A stretch of 64,000 nt of DNA. Source: Pisolithus tinctorius (taxonomy: Eukaryota > Basidiomycota > Agaricomycetes > Boletales > Pisolithaceae). Position numbers and translations under genes: made by a program. Each line of letters opens with the position of its first letter. Position 1 is the first letter of the stretch. Shown one piece after another: positions 1 to 10,805 of the stretch. The notes below the pieces were generated by a model. It was not told where the DNA came from. It worked only from the letters and a program-made list of their open reading frames with translations, and made no database searches. The stretch covers positions 1,550,001-1,614,000 of the forward strand of contig JANFAH010000001.1 of NCBI GenBank assembly GCA_024663395.1. Direction: 5' to 3'.

Positions 1-2639
1 TCGTACTTTTGAGCCTCCCTGTGAAGAGTGGAGTCAGCGCCGGGAGGCCAAGAAAAAAGGTTTGCAATATCTAAGACTTACATGGCAACCTGGCGGGGTA
101 TCTCAAGAGAAGGTGTGGCAGGATGCGCCTGCAGCCTCTCCCGAGAGAAGTCATTTTGGGCGGCATACCAATTGGCACAATAGAAGTTGGTGGGAAGCTG
201 TGGAACTGGAGGGTGGTTGCTGACCTTCAAGGAAGTCGTTCTGAAATGGGGCCAAGCGCCCGCTGTGGCCTGCCACTCTCACCTGTACCTCAACCGCAGG
301 TGGAGCAAATCGAGTAGTTGGAGCCAGGCGGTGATATGGTGAGATCGCCAATCTTTGTGGAGGGCATAATATGTTGCTTCTCCACCATGGCCTTCATGCT
401 CTGATTCGTCAGAACTCATACCATCAACACCAAGCTGCTGCACGATGTCAACAGCACGATCACTGATGCTCTGGTACTGCATGGCACATTCGAGGCGATG
501 GGTATATAGCTTATAAAGGTTGTGAGGACGGGATCATGGCTGAAGGGGGCTACATACCTCTGCCTTTCTTTGCTTGCGCCGGTGGGTGGCTTTATGCTCC
601 TGGACCCTTGCAGTACCTTTCCCTTGCAACCGGTACTTTGTCTTTAACCCAGTCACATATCGTATCCAACCTTTCTCTATGGTTTCACGAGGGTATTGAC
701 AATTCTTGTACTTCTTCGGGTATCCAGTAGCAAACACCTTCGCTGCGGACTTGTTCCATGCGGAGTGCAGATTGCCTTCGAGGTCAATGCAGAAATTGGC
801 CAGCGTGCAGCAGTGGCCATGATTGGGGTCCCATGCATTAATAGCTGCCTCTGTAACAGATGGCAGCACAGACTTTGCATCTGTGGGAAGCCCAACGAGC
901 TCAAGTGTATATTCATGAATAGATCGCTATTGAGAAGTGTCAGGGTATGTTGTCAATTGGAAATGGCTCTCTGATTCTTACCTTGAATGTGTTCCACTCA
1001 GGAGGGCGATGCTGTGGGAGATCCTTCAACTTTCGTGGAGTCTCGTTGTGTATAGTACCGCTTCTTGGTGCCACAGCCTTGGCTGCCCGAGGCAAGCTGG
1101 TAGAATTCCCACTGTACTTCTCCATAGCCTGCATAACAGCGAAAGAGACGATCTGAGAAATATCTTGCCTCAAACTTTCCCGAATTTTGCTTCCAAGTAT
1201 GTCTTTGAGGTGTTGCAGGTCTGCTTGGGCCGAAGCTGTGATTTTCTAGGGAGGTTGCTAGTGAGTGAGTGCCCGGAGAATCCAATACATACTGAAGACA
1301 TACTGTGGCAGATCCTTTGGGTTGCTGTGCACCCACTCCTGGATTTTGCCTTCTTTCATCTTCGTGATTACTCTTGTGTGGCAGATACTGTAGTGGCATA
1401 TCACTCTGGCAGCAAAAAGTATTAGCTCCCAGAAGATGCACGCGACGAGTAACTTACCTCATTGGACGGACCGCTGGGGTCTGCAGACAAGATATCAGTG
1501 CTGCGATGACCATCTGCAGCAGCCACTTCTTTGTTGGATGACCACACGAGCTGGTTCGGAGTAGGGGAAGGTGTCATGAGAGGGTACTCGAAAGCGAATG
1601 AATTGCTTTCCAAGGCCTATGAACACTTCACATAGTACATCAGTCCTATAGGAGAGAAAATGTGCCTTACCTTGCCTTTGCCCTTGTCCTTTGCCTGCAG
1701 CTGATGCAGTCCGTAATCGGGTTCATCAACCTGCATTCTCGACTTGTCAGAAAAACAATGGCTAGCACGGGGAAGGGAAAGACCATCAGACCTCAATTGT
1801 ACTGGGCCCCTCGATCGCTCCCGCCACTTCTTCAGACTCCTGGGTTGTATCCCCTTGCTTGTCCATGTTACCACTCTTAAAAGATTTCAAATCAAATGAG
1901 GAAGTATATGAATGCCATTCAGAGCAACACAAACGTACCTCCCGATGGGGATGAAAGCCTACGAGCTTGAACATTGTTGTGAAAAAACGACTTGAGGTTG
2001 ACAGTGTTTGAGTCGCCGGTGGTGCTGCCCATGATCTAATCAGTGGAGGTGTTATTACTCTATCGTGCTTAATCACTCACTGGGGGGCGCAGGTTCCTGC
2101 TCGACTTCGGTTTCGGTACCATCGCCGGTTCCCAGTGCTTCCTGTCCTTCGCAGTCAGTTGGGTCATCTGGGTCATCATTCATCTCCCAATCAGCATCGC
2201 CATCCATGTCCCAGTCCTCATCTTGTCCACCATATCTAGTACTCGTGGCATTCAGCTCCCACTGTGGTCAAATTAAGCTGCTTTGGAAGTAGAGACTACA
2301 AGTGTTGGGCAGATGTACATCATAACCACTGACAGCCTGGGTTGGAGCAGGCGTAGCAGGCTCTTGGAAGCGAACTGTCCGACCTCTGTGCGAAGTGTGT
2401 TTGACCAGTTGTTTCGCTTTATTGTTACCTGTCAACCCCCTGCCCGGAAGTAAATCAGTGATCGCCTCAGAGAAATGCTCGTACATACTGGCTCTCCGTT
2501 TGGGACGCTGCTTGTGCACCTCTTCAATCCTATCTCTGACACGAGCATGGCGGCATGTAGCGAGGAGATTTTTGACACAGGACCGAGTAAGTTGCGGAGA
2601 GAGAACGGACTTGACTCCTTCAGCGTCGTCGTTTATCAT
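1..2639 (-). CDS. Multi-exon unknown gene, C-terminal part cut by window edge
   Basis: Minus-strand gene of about eight short exons starting near 2639 and continuing past the left edge. Splice sites read directly include introns 2037-2080 (44 nt), 1876-1938 (63 nt) and 477-557 (81 nt), all GT-AG. The exons encode an N-terminal basic region, an Asp/Glu-rich stretch (about 2090-2245), a Lys/Gly-rich stretch, a helical Gln/Leu-rich segment (about 1050-1240), and a C-terminal block rich in Trp, Cys and Lys (534-869) followed by the motif GMSSDESE near 400. No stop codon interrupts the exons I could join, unlike most other genes here. I do not recognise an enzymatic domain. The GMSSDES-containing tail looks like a dispersed family of hypothetical proteins in Agaricomycetes; that is recollection, not a search. 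The join between the first two exons (near 2300) is unresolved. Confidence 0.55.
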
Positions 2640-4070
2640 GTTGGAGTGGTAGTTGGGGGAGCAGTGCCATGCTCGGGCGAGAGGGGTGATTTATGTTGCA
2701 TTGACAAAGGACAGTAACACAAAGGCTTCAAAGGTGTCTCCATTGCCGAATCAAGGTCAGGCCAAAATATGCCAGTGAAAGGTATGATTAATGACTCCGC
2801 CACTAAAATGTTGTACCTGACATGTTGACACAGCACGAGGCTCGAGGGTACAGGGGGCCACCCGCAGCGACATAGTGAAGTCAGATGTAAGAGACACAAC
2901 CCTCGAACATGAGACTTGCGACTCAACGGTATCGTCACACCCACATAACAAAGTCATAAGAAATTTTATGACAGATAGGATCAAAGCAGATGTGCTCTGG
3001 ATCTGGTGACATGCCCTCTAAGAAACAAAGGACCAACTTATAAGTAATGGGCCTAAGCAGCTGGCTCACAATTGGATGGAAGATTGATTACCTTGTACTG
3101 CACCGATAATTTCCCGCACCTGAGACAAGTTGGGATCGTAATGGTCAGAGCACAACTGGGATACAAGTCTGCAATGTCATTGGTGTGAAAAAGCTGCCTG
3201 GAAACCCAATCCAGTCATCAGAAGCCCTCTGATATCTGTCTGGCTTAGGCAATGAGAGACAGTGTTGCTCCATCGGAGCGTGACAGTAAGAATACAGTGT
3301 GCCAGCCTGGTGTGGGCAAGAAGGACGTGTTCTGGATAATAAGCTGAAGGGGATCCCCAAGGTGGACAGGGGAGAATTGTGCAATGTGCCTAGCTCCGTG
3401 ACTGGATGAACTGTCAGACACGATGTGGGGGGGTGTTGGGTCTCGCTGTGCGTGAGCTGCGACTGCGACTGCAGTGAAGGTTGAATGTTGAATGGCAGTT
3501 AGACATGCGTTGTTGGCATGGGCATCAATGGAAGCAAGTGAAAGTCCCAATCAGCTGGCAGGCGTGGGGCAGATCGATAGCGACAGGGTGTCGGATAGGA
3601 CTCTATAGTACAGGTTTCCACTGAATCCGAGGGAGCTTCACAGTACGGCTTTGCTCCTGCAGGGAATGCATACCTTGGGCCACGTGCTTGATAACCTGCA
3701 AGTAATGGATAATTAGCATGGCAAATACACCAAATGGAACATGTGTACAGCAAGTGCACACACCATGCGTACAAAGTAGGGAGGAGACCGATAGTACTTG
3801 GCAAGACGCACAGGGCCTACCACCCTTAAATGGGAGGCGCTCAACGGACAGCACAGCGCACACGTTAGAGATCCATGTCAACACAAGGAATGCCACATCA
3901 TAGAATTATTTATGTAATCCATGTAAGTACATCGTAAAAAAGTTCCGACCTATCGACTACCAGATCACCATTTCCATCGCAGAAAGCCAGTCAATGTCAT
4001 GTGAGAAATATATCATGTAGTTGTAGTAACAGCTCTATTTCTTTAAAAGATATTTTCAGCATCAAATGAG
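2640..4070. other. No convincing gene
   Basis: Only short overlapping ORFs without consistent splice signals are visible. I see no repeat, RNA gene or domain. It may hold the promoter and 5' leader of the minus-strand gene that starts near 2639. Confidence 0.4.
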
Positions 4071-4850
4071 TCAAACCTGATGCTTTCTCTTTGCCCTTCC
4101 CTGGTCAGTAACCATCATCTTCCTGGTAACCCAGGATGGCTCCCCACTGTCTAACAGCTTCAAGCGATAACCAGGTAAAGTCGGATGGCAAATGTCTACC
4201 CCTGCTTTGGTCCACTGGTCTCCAGACCAAATCCAGACTTGTGTTATGTTGTGTGCCTCATCACAATGGACATATATATCTGCAGGTTTAGGGCAATATT
4301 CAAATGCCTCAGGAGCACTAGGGGGAAAGTCCAATGACCCAGACGCGTTCGACTTGTAAAAGGTAACACATTCCTTTCGACTTCAGATAGCCTTCCTCAT
4401 GCATTTCAGAGGCCATGACGACAGCTCGGAAGGAGACGCCGGCGACGTGGCTGCTCGATTGGAATCGGAATCCTGCAGAGCAGCGGTGGGTACAATGTCG
4501 GGAGGGGTGGGCATCCTATGATTTGAGGAATCGTTAACACGAAGGCAGTTGTCAGAGGGTGATACCAGTGATGAAGTCACTCGATTGAATTCGGAATCCT
4601 GCAGAGCGGTAGTGGGTACAATATCAGGGGGAGCGAACACCCTATGATTCGAGGAGTCCATAACAGGAGAACAGTTGTTAGAGGTTATAGACGAGCATGA
4701 ATGGGTCACATTGAAGTGGCGTTTCATAGGCACCGCACACATGTTCATTCTGCGTTGGAAGCCACCTGAAGATAATGCTGGACCCACACTAGCATCATCC
4801 ACGAATCCGGGACACTTTCCCCTATATGTGTTTCATAGTAAATTGCTCAA
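4071..4850 (-). pseudogene. Decayed ORF with internal duplication
   Basis: One minus-strand frame is open from about 4850 to 4071 except for a single TGA at 4383-4385. The N-terminal half contains a near-perfect tandem duplication of about 40 residues; the motif PPDIVPTTALQDSE occurs twice with small changes (about 4590-4650 and 4450-4510). The C-terminal half is Trp-rich (motifs VWIWSGDQW and GYRLKLLDSG). The lone TGA could come from CGA by one C-to-T change, the pattern seen in other broken ORFs here. A possible splice acceptor (ATATAG) precedes the frame near 4838. Function unknown; it could instead be two exons of a spliced gene. Confidence 0.4.
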
Positions 4851-5424
4851 CCTCAGATGGCTGAAAGACCTACCTGCCATGCAGCAAGGTATTGGGCTCA
4901 TCGATTAAGCACCTGGATGGCACAGGATGATGACGACGTGCAGCAGAAGTGATGTAGCTTTATGATGGTGGTCAGTGCGAGATGTCTGCACTAGCATGGA
5001 ACCTACTTGGATATGCCCGGCCATGACAAATGTGGCTTGGAGCGGTGGTGGCAGATAGGAAAGGCTTCATGCAAGAAGGGTGTGTCCTGTGAAGGAGGGG
5101 GTGAACACACATGAGTCTTTGAACGACCAGTGCCATGATGCTACCCTACATTGCACTCAAGATAGATGCCAGGAAGGGAAGGAATGTCTGCAAGGAGGGT
5201 AATGGGGCGGCGAGGTTCTGACATTGCTTTACCAGAAAGCATTGAGCCAATAGTAATATGAAGGAGTGATGGTGGTGGTGAGCTATGTAGCACTGTAAAA
5301 AAAAGTAGGGAGAAAATGCACACAGCTGAGCACCTTGCTTCCAACGAACTCTGGAGGCACAAAGGACCTTCAAGTCAACGCACAAAAGCGCTTGTAGTGC
5401 CCCTGACACGCCTTTTCCTGACTC

Positions 5425-5670
5425 CTTTCCATCTCTTTGTGTCACATCCTTTGTGATACCACTAAATGTCCATATACGGTCACAAATGGCAATCATCGCC
5501 GGATCACCGATCAGATAAGGTTGATTGTATCGATTGAGTTTACCGCCTCTGAAGGCTGTCCCTTCATCCTTGCCAGTGAGATCTATTAGGCCTAGCTCTC
5601 GCGATTTTATCTTGCCTCCTGCTGTTGGATTCAGTTCCGGATGAGTAGCGGTTGTCGTGATGCCGAGGTA
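5425..5670 (-). pseudogene. Fragment of unknown coding sequence
   Basis: One minus-strand frame reads without stops for about 80 codons and has a protein-like composition (motifs SRELGLIDLTGKDEG and DPAMIAICDRIWTFSG). In-frame TGA codons precede it near 5690. No complete gene structure could be built around it, so it is either one exon or a relic. The product is not recognised. Confidence 0.3.
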
Positions 5671-5933
5671 AGTACTCCTCGCAGTATTTCATCAATTTAC
5701 TGACTGGTAGACCTGCACATGGGAAAATGTCATTGCACTCATTCAACACAAAACTCGAGGCCGCTCGTCACAGTTTCCCGACAGCCACACATCATCGTCT
5801 TTGAGTGCTGCAGAATGCTGCCAAAGGTAACAAAGAATCTCATTGACTTTGGTTGTCACACAGAGGATCTTCAGTGCCACTCGGGCTTCTCATTCAGCCT
5901 TAAAAGACGGTCGATTTTTGCTAACTTCTCGAG

Positions 5934-6695
5934 ATGTCTTGCATCGGTCTTCAGTCTGTTTTCGCATACTTGCGATCATACTTTTATCCCTCGAGTCTGA
6001 CAGGTCGTGAAGATCCCGCCAGAATGGATGTCTGTGAAACAGTCCCCGTCTCTGACATGGATGTTTGTAAGCCGGCCCTCCTCTGTATGGAAGCTTGTGA
6101 GCTGATTACTGCAGCGAGTCACAGCGAGTCAGATGTTAGCATGGATCTCTGCGAACCAATCCCCTCAGGAGAGCTTGCCATTGACAATCCCAACTTCGCC
6201 GCCGATCCGCTTCCTCGAACCAGTCCTGGAGCAGCTGATGGTTTACTGGCAGAATTTACCCCTATGGCCGTGGGTGGAGGGTTGCAGCACGCTACAGCAA
6301 AGGTAACTGCAGTGCCAGACTCACAGGAAATCCACTCATGCTTTTGGGCAGATCGTTGCACTGGTCCAGACTCACTTGATTTGTGTGTATTGTGGGCTGC
6401 TCTTTTCCCAGCTGTTCTTGTGAGTTTCATCGCTCTTTACATTGGTCGGGAACTGAGGATATTTGATTCAAGACTGCCAGATTGTGGCCATACCTTTTGT
6501 TTTGCTTGTGTTCGGGGACACCTCAGCCACTCCGTCTGCTTCCGGTTGGCTCAACTTGGTTTCAACCCTCCCGATCCCAACGATGTCATGCCACATAATG
6601 TGGTTGGTTACTTTAGCTATATTGGCGGTGTGCCTAGGTACGAGTGCCCAAAATGTGGGTCTGCCATCGAGGGCAAACATCAGCAAAATGTCTAA
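5934..6695 (+). CDS. RING-finger-like protein, possibly truncated
   Basis: ORF of 253 codons (an internal ATG at 6024 is an alternative start). The N-terminal half has repeated Met-Asp-(Val/Leu)-Cys-(Glu/Lys)-Pro units. The C-terminal half has much of a RING-HC zinc finger: a CVLW segment, then DCGHTFCFAC, then YECPKCGSAI. RING proteins are usually E3 ubiquitin ligases. The second cysteine of the first CxxC pair is Trp here, and about 18 hydrophobic residues lie between the first cysteine and the CGH block, so an unspliced intron or a decayed first ligand pair is likely. The stop lies exactly where the repeat-rich end of the neighbouring Plavaka relic begins, so the gene may have been cut by that insertion. 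Confidence 0.4.
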   Translation: MSCIGLQSVFAYLRSYFYPSSLTGREDPARMDVCETVPVSDMDVCKPALLCMEACELITAASHSESDVSMDLCEPIPSGELAIDNPNFAADPLPRTSPGAADGLLAEFTPMAVGGGLQHATAKVTAVPDSQEIHSCFWADRCTGPDSLDLCVLWAALFPAVLVSFIALYIGRELRIFDSRLPDCGHTFCFACVRGHLSHSVCFRLAQLGFNPPDPNDVMPHNVVGYFSYIGGVPRYECPKCGSAIEGKHQQNV

Positions 6696-7088
6696 AAACT
6701 TGTAAAGGCCTTGCAATGCCTTATTGTCTCGGCAAGGGCCGATAAGCCATATATTACCTTACATGCAACTTACAAGTCACTTATATTGCCTAGTATCGGC
6801 ATAGCTTTTCAGCTGGATGAATGCATACACTTGTAATATAGTTGTAAGGACCGTACAAGAAAGTGACCCCACATTGCAAAAGCACTACAAGTGCCTTGCA
6901 GCCTCGGCAAGGCCAATACACCATTGTAGCACCTTACAACCGCCTTGTAATTACTTCATATCATAAGACTTTCGTATCAAGGCGATCACATACAATCGTA
7001 ATAACCTTGTAAGGACGTTGTAAGAACGAGGGACTTCAGTGCAAAAAAGCGAAAATGAGGATGATAAGATGCACGGTGTTCAGTAATA
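6696..7088. repeat. Subterminal CTTGTAA/TTACAAG repeat array (Plavaka end)
   Basis: About a dozen copies of a CTTGTAA-like motif occur in both orientations in under 400 bp, including a duplicated CTCGGCAAGG(G)CC block (6731-6749 and 6913-6930). It lies directly 3' of the transposase relic at 7089-7853. Clustered short motifs in both orientations at a transposon end are typical transposase-binding subterminal repeats. The exact terminus and target duplication were not resolved. Confidence 0.5.
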
Positions 7089-7853
7089 CTACAACGGAGC
7101 GAAACCTTCCATGTCAACTTCACCATCATCCCCTGCACCTTCGCCGTCTTCTGCTCCTAGATCATCTTCTCCTGGCTCGCAATCATTGACATCGTCTATC
7201 TCATTCGCTTCGTCATCGAGGCGCTCTGCCAGGCCGCCATAGCCGAAGTCGTCTTCTTCATCTGGATCGCTGAGAGCTTCTTCGTTGTCATCTGGCACAG
7301 CGTGTTCATTCCCACCCTCCTGGTCGTCGTCCGCCACAGTTTCAGTCATGCCCAAGTCATCCTGTCAATCCAAGGTGTCGAGGTCGTCGAGGAATGTGTC
7401 GGTTGCTGAGCGCGTTGATTTGTGACCAATTCCTCCACCACGGAATCGCATCATCATATCGTGATCACAGAATCTGTAGTAAATTATGAGATATGTACGA
7501 AATTACACCGTTAACACTTACATGTTTACATAGTACCAGAACCAGTCTTCATCTTTCTCAGGTACAGGACGAGCGATGGAAAATGGGAGCAACTCTCATG
7601 TACGACCGTACATGAATGCGGGGATGAGATGGACACCTCAGATAACTTGACGAGGATCGAGGAAGCCGAATGCGTTGTCTGGATCATCGTTCGCATTAAA
7701 GAAGCCGATATGGTGAAGACATTTCGCATGCCAGCCAGATTTGTGTCGTGCGTCACGAGCATACCAGCGAACCCAGAGAAAGTCTATGTGTTGGGGACTT
7801 GCATTCATCGAGTCCGTCCCACAGTATCTTACTGTAGCGTGAAAGATGCCAAT
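7089..7853 (-). pseudogene. Plavaka-type transposase, C-terminal relic
   Basis: The minus strand encodes a block with the features of the C-terminal end of basidiomycete Plavaka transposases: GIFHATVRY, then HIDFLWVRWYARD, then AFGFLDPRQVI, a segment with HLIPAF, a DEDWFWYYVNM segment, an intron near 7480-7525, then MMMRFRGGGIGHKS and a strongly acidic tail ending MEGFAPL at 7089. At least three in-frame TGA codons interrupt it: after RQVI, about 15 codons later, and before the acidic tail. All can be explained by C-to-T changes. The upstream coding part is missing, since the CACTG element begins at 7854 in mid-frame. The family call rests on remembered motifs. Confidence 0.65.
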
Positions 7854-8383
7854 CACTGGAAGCATTTCTCAATTTCTTTGCTAAGAACATTTTAAAAAAA
7901 GATTGAAAAATGAGACTCTTTAATTTGGGATGTTTTTGTGACAAATATTGTAAAAACATATAGGATTTGTATTGTCTACCATGCCTCACAAAATATTATC
8001 AGAAAAACTTAAATTGTTGCATATAAAATAATTATGGATGTTCAGTAGAATGATTTTGAGTACAATATGTGTGATACATTGTAAATAGTTCTCCAATATA
8101 TCTCACTTTTTTTTTGATTTAACAGTCTGCTTTTTTGTGAGCAGAAAGTTTAAAAGGTAGGAAGTATTTACTTAGCCCAAATATTGTACTGCAATAATGA
8201 ATTGTGTGCTAAAGCTCATCTGAAAAACATTCTGCCTTTTTTATGCACAAACATGTAATATGCAGTGAAATATTTTTCAACAAAAAATCAAATCAGATAT
8301 AAAGTCTTTCCACATGAAAATCATAGATCAAAACATCAAAAATTACTTCTGGATGAAATATTGAGTATATTATTACATGTTCC
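7854..8383 (+). repeat. Left TIR of CACTG copy 1
   Basis: About 530 bp that pairs in inverted orientation with 10165-10691 and matches the TIRs of the second copy (40052-40575 and 43085-43604). Confidence 0.8.
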
Positions 8384-8403
8384 AGGCTGTCATTGTCATC
8401 ATG

Positions 8404-8433
8404 TGGTGGTGGTGGTGGTGGTGGTGGTGGTGG
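8404..8433 (+). repeat. (TGG)10 microsatellite
   Basis: Ten uninterrupted TGG triplets. On the minus strand they read as a poly-His stretch in a spurious ORF. Confidence 0.95.
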
Positions 8434-8579
8434 GTTGGTACTGACAATGGTAGTTGAGTGTTGTTGTAGAGCTCACAAATTATGCTGATATAATCATGCA
8501 ATGCATCCAGTCCTCTGGCCTCTGCCTTCCATCCCTCTGAATCTCCCCTCTCCCCTCTCACCATTCTAACACTCTTCCA

Positions 8580-9366
8580 ACCTCCACTCTGAAATCTGAA
8601 GGCTGAGCTTGTACAAGGGATGCTTCAAGAGCAACAACTCACTGTAGTCCTAGGAGTGCTTGAGATGGAGCATGTGACCCAAGCATCAACACTCACTGTG
8701 TTCCACTTCACATTAATTTCTGGGTGGTCCCAGCTGAGATGCTTGTGAAGCACTGTGTGGTTGTTGAATGTACCATGCAAATCACACATGACACAAGACC
8801 ATGACTGAACAGTGGTCCTACTGGTAGTGGATGCCACTTCCTGCTCTTCAGTGCCATTGGGGGGGGGGGGGGGGGGGGGGGGGCATGGACATGTGATAGA
8901 AATGGGATGTGCCAGTGATGACTGGATTAATCCCAAGCATCTTGCATCTGACTTTGAATCCTTTTTGTACATTGCACCAGAGGAAGGGGAATCTTGATTG
9001 AGCAGAGTGAGTTGGTTCCTCCATGACATCATCATCTGCTATATCATGCACTGTGCTGTGATCTGCAGTGTCATACAAAGACATGTTCTCTTCTTCTGAG
9101 TCATCACATAGGTTCTTGTGCTGCTGCTCATCTTGGGGTGCTGTGCACTTCATATCCACTTTAGGCTGACCAGATTTGACACCAAACTGTAATTTTCTTG
9201 CAGCCTTGAAACCCACCTTTGGCTGCCTACAAGACTTGAGCAGCACACAAGCTGAACCCAATGCCTTCACTCCACTTCTGCCTCTTGGCTTTGTCAGACT
9301 TCCTCTGCACTTTGATTCTAGCCCTCTGGCAGTGTCAGAGTTTGTCAGAGTGAGTGGTCCTGACAC
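8580..9366. repeat. Decayed LTR fragments inside CACTG copy 1
   Basis: 8580-8623 and about 9240-9366 resemble consecutive parts of the chromovirus LTR (19361-19400 and 19395-19571) with CpG largely replaced by TpG or CpA, for example GCTGAACCCAATGCC against GCTAAACCCGACGCC. A 600-bp unrelated piece separates the two parts. The second half recurs in the other CACTG copy (42239-42373). Confidence 0.5.
8859..8883 (+). repeat. Poly-G run (25 G)
   Basis: 25 consecutive guanines on the plus strand. The length may be affected by sequencing or assembly. Confidence 0.9.
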
Positions 9367-10164
9367 ATAGGTTTTGACCTCAAGGCACTTAAATTGGTAC
9401 TAAGCTGTATTTAAAGAAGAGCTGTAGGGGAAGCATGTGCACTTGGTATAGGGAGGCTCAGACCATGCATGGGACAACCACTGGCAGGAGCAGCAGGATG
9501 AGGATGAGGGGGAGCCACAATTGTAATTACAAACACTGCAAAATTAGTTCCATCACCACCCACAGGCCACTATATCCATGCACCCCCATTTCAAAATTGG
9601 CCACTCATTTTGCCAGATACTCAGATGACACTCAGATGGTAGTCTGATCAGCTTGGCTTGAAGTGGCAATGCACTTGAAAGCAATGGCAGTCACAAGATC
9701 TACAACTATACAGTAGTCCACTACTTAATACTACATACTGTGTGCATTGAATGACCTGTGTTCAAAGACTCCTTTGTGCCTCTCAAAGGGACTGATTCAA
9801 TATCTTAGAACAATGTAACCACAAGCATCAATATATGTTGCCTCAACTCAATACAGGCATTCATGCTCTCTTTCAGTTATAATGCATGAAAATAAATTCA
9901 GTACTACAATTACAATAGGCATCAAGTACAGGCATCCATACACCAGGATGCTTGAGCCAGGAGATCATGGGCAAGTAGGTTGAGAGGCAGGCAAAGCCTT
10001 GAAAGCAATGGGACTCAGAGAATCATCAAATTCACATTTAAATTTGTTTACTATTTTTCTTTTTTCAATTAAATCTTTTCCCTTACTTACAGAGCCTCAG
10101 TCAATCTTGTCATCACTAAGGTATATCTTATCACTTACTTTCTTATTTATACTGTACCAATTGC

Positions 10165-10691
10165 TCTTGTAATAATATATTCAATATTTCATCCAGAAAT
10201 CATTTTTGATGTTTTGATCTATGTTTTTCATGTGGAAAGACTTTATTTCTGATTTGATTTTTTCTTGAAAAATATTTCACTGCATATTAAATGTTTGTGC
10301 ATAAAAAAGGCAGAATGTTTTTCAGATGAGCTTTAGCACACAATTCATCATTGCAATACAATATTTGGGCTAAGTAAATACTTCCTACCTTTTAAACTTT
10401 CTGCTCACAAAAAAGCAGATTGTTAAATCAAAAAAAAAGTGAGATATATTGGAGAACTATTTACAATGTATCACACATATTGTACTCAAAATCATTCTGC
10501 TGAACATCCATAATTATTTTATATGCAACAATTTAAGTTTTTCTGATAACATTTTGTGAGGCATGGTAGACAATACAAATCTTATATGTTTTTACAATAT
10601 TTGTCACAAAAACATCCCAAATTAAAGAGTCTCATTTTTCAATCTTTTTTTAAAATGTTTTCAGCAAAGAAATTGAGAAATGCTTCCAGTG
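10165..10691 (-). repeat. Right TIR of CACTG copy 1
   Basis: Inverted counterpart of 7854-8383, ending in CCAGTG at 10691. Confidence 0.8.
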
Positions 10692-10805
10692 AAAGAGACA
10701 GAGCAAGTGTGCGACGAACAAAATGAGATTGCAATTGCGGCGTGCTACGAATATTGTTTGGGAAATGTACAGAGTAAAAATGGTATTGGAGAATGATGAA
10801 GGAGG

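Larger units (their letters stand above)
7854..10691. mobile_element. CACTG...CAGTG TIR element, copy 1 (non-autonomous)
   Basis: The element starts CACTGGAAGCATTTCTCAAT and ends with its reverse complement. The TIRs are about 530 bp (7854-8383 and 10165-10691), AT-rich and nearly CpG-free. The interior has a TGG microsatellite, a 25-G run, and pieces resembling a decayed LTR, but no transposase ORF. CACTR ends are typical of the CACTA/EnSpm (CMC) superfamily; the assignment is inference. The flanks are AAT on the left and AAA on the right, so no clean target duplication is seen, and the two flanks belong to different genes. Confidence 0.75.

Noticed and set aside
7089..7355. Separate small acidic protein gene
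   Set aside because: It is the acidic C-terminal tail of the Plavaka transposase relic, in the same frame as the coding sequence upstream after a TGA.
8373..8564. ORF with ten consecutive His
   Set aside because: Translation of the TGG microsatellite on the minus strand inside a non-coding transposon.
7854..10691. hAT element (CAG-type ends)
   Set aside because: Ends read CACTG...CAGTG, and the nested copy shows a 3-bp rather than 8-bp target duplication.
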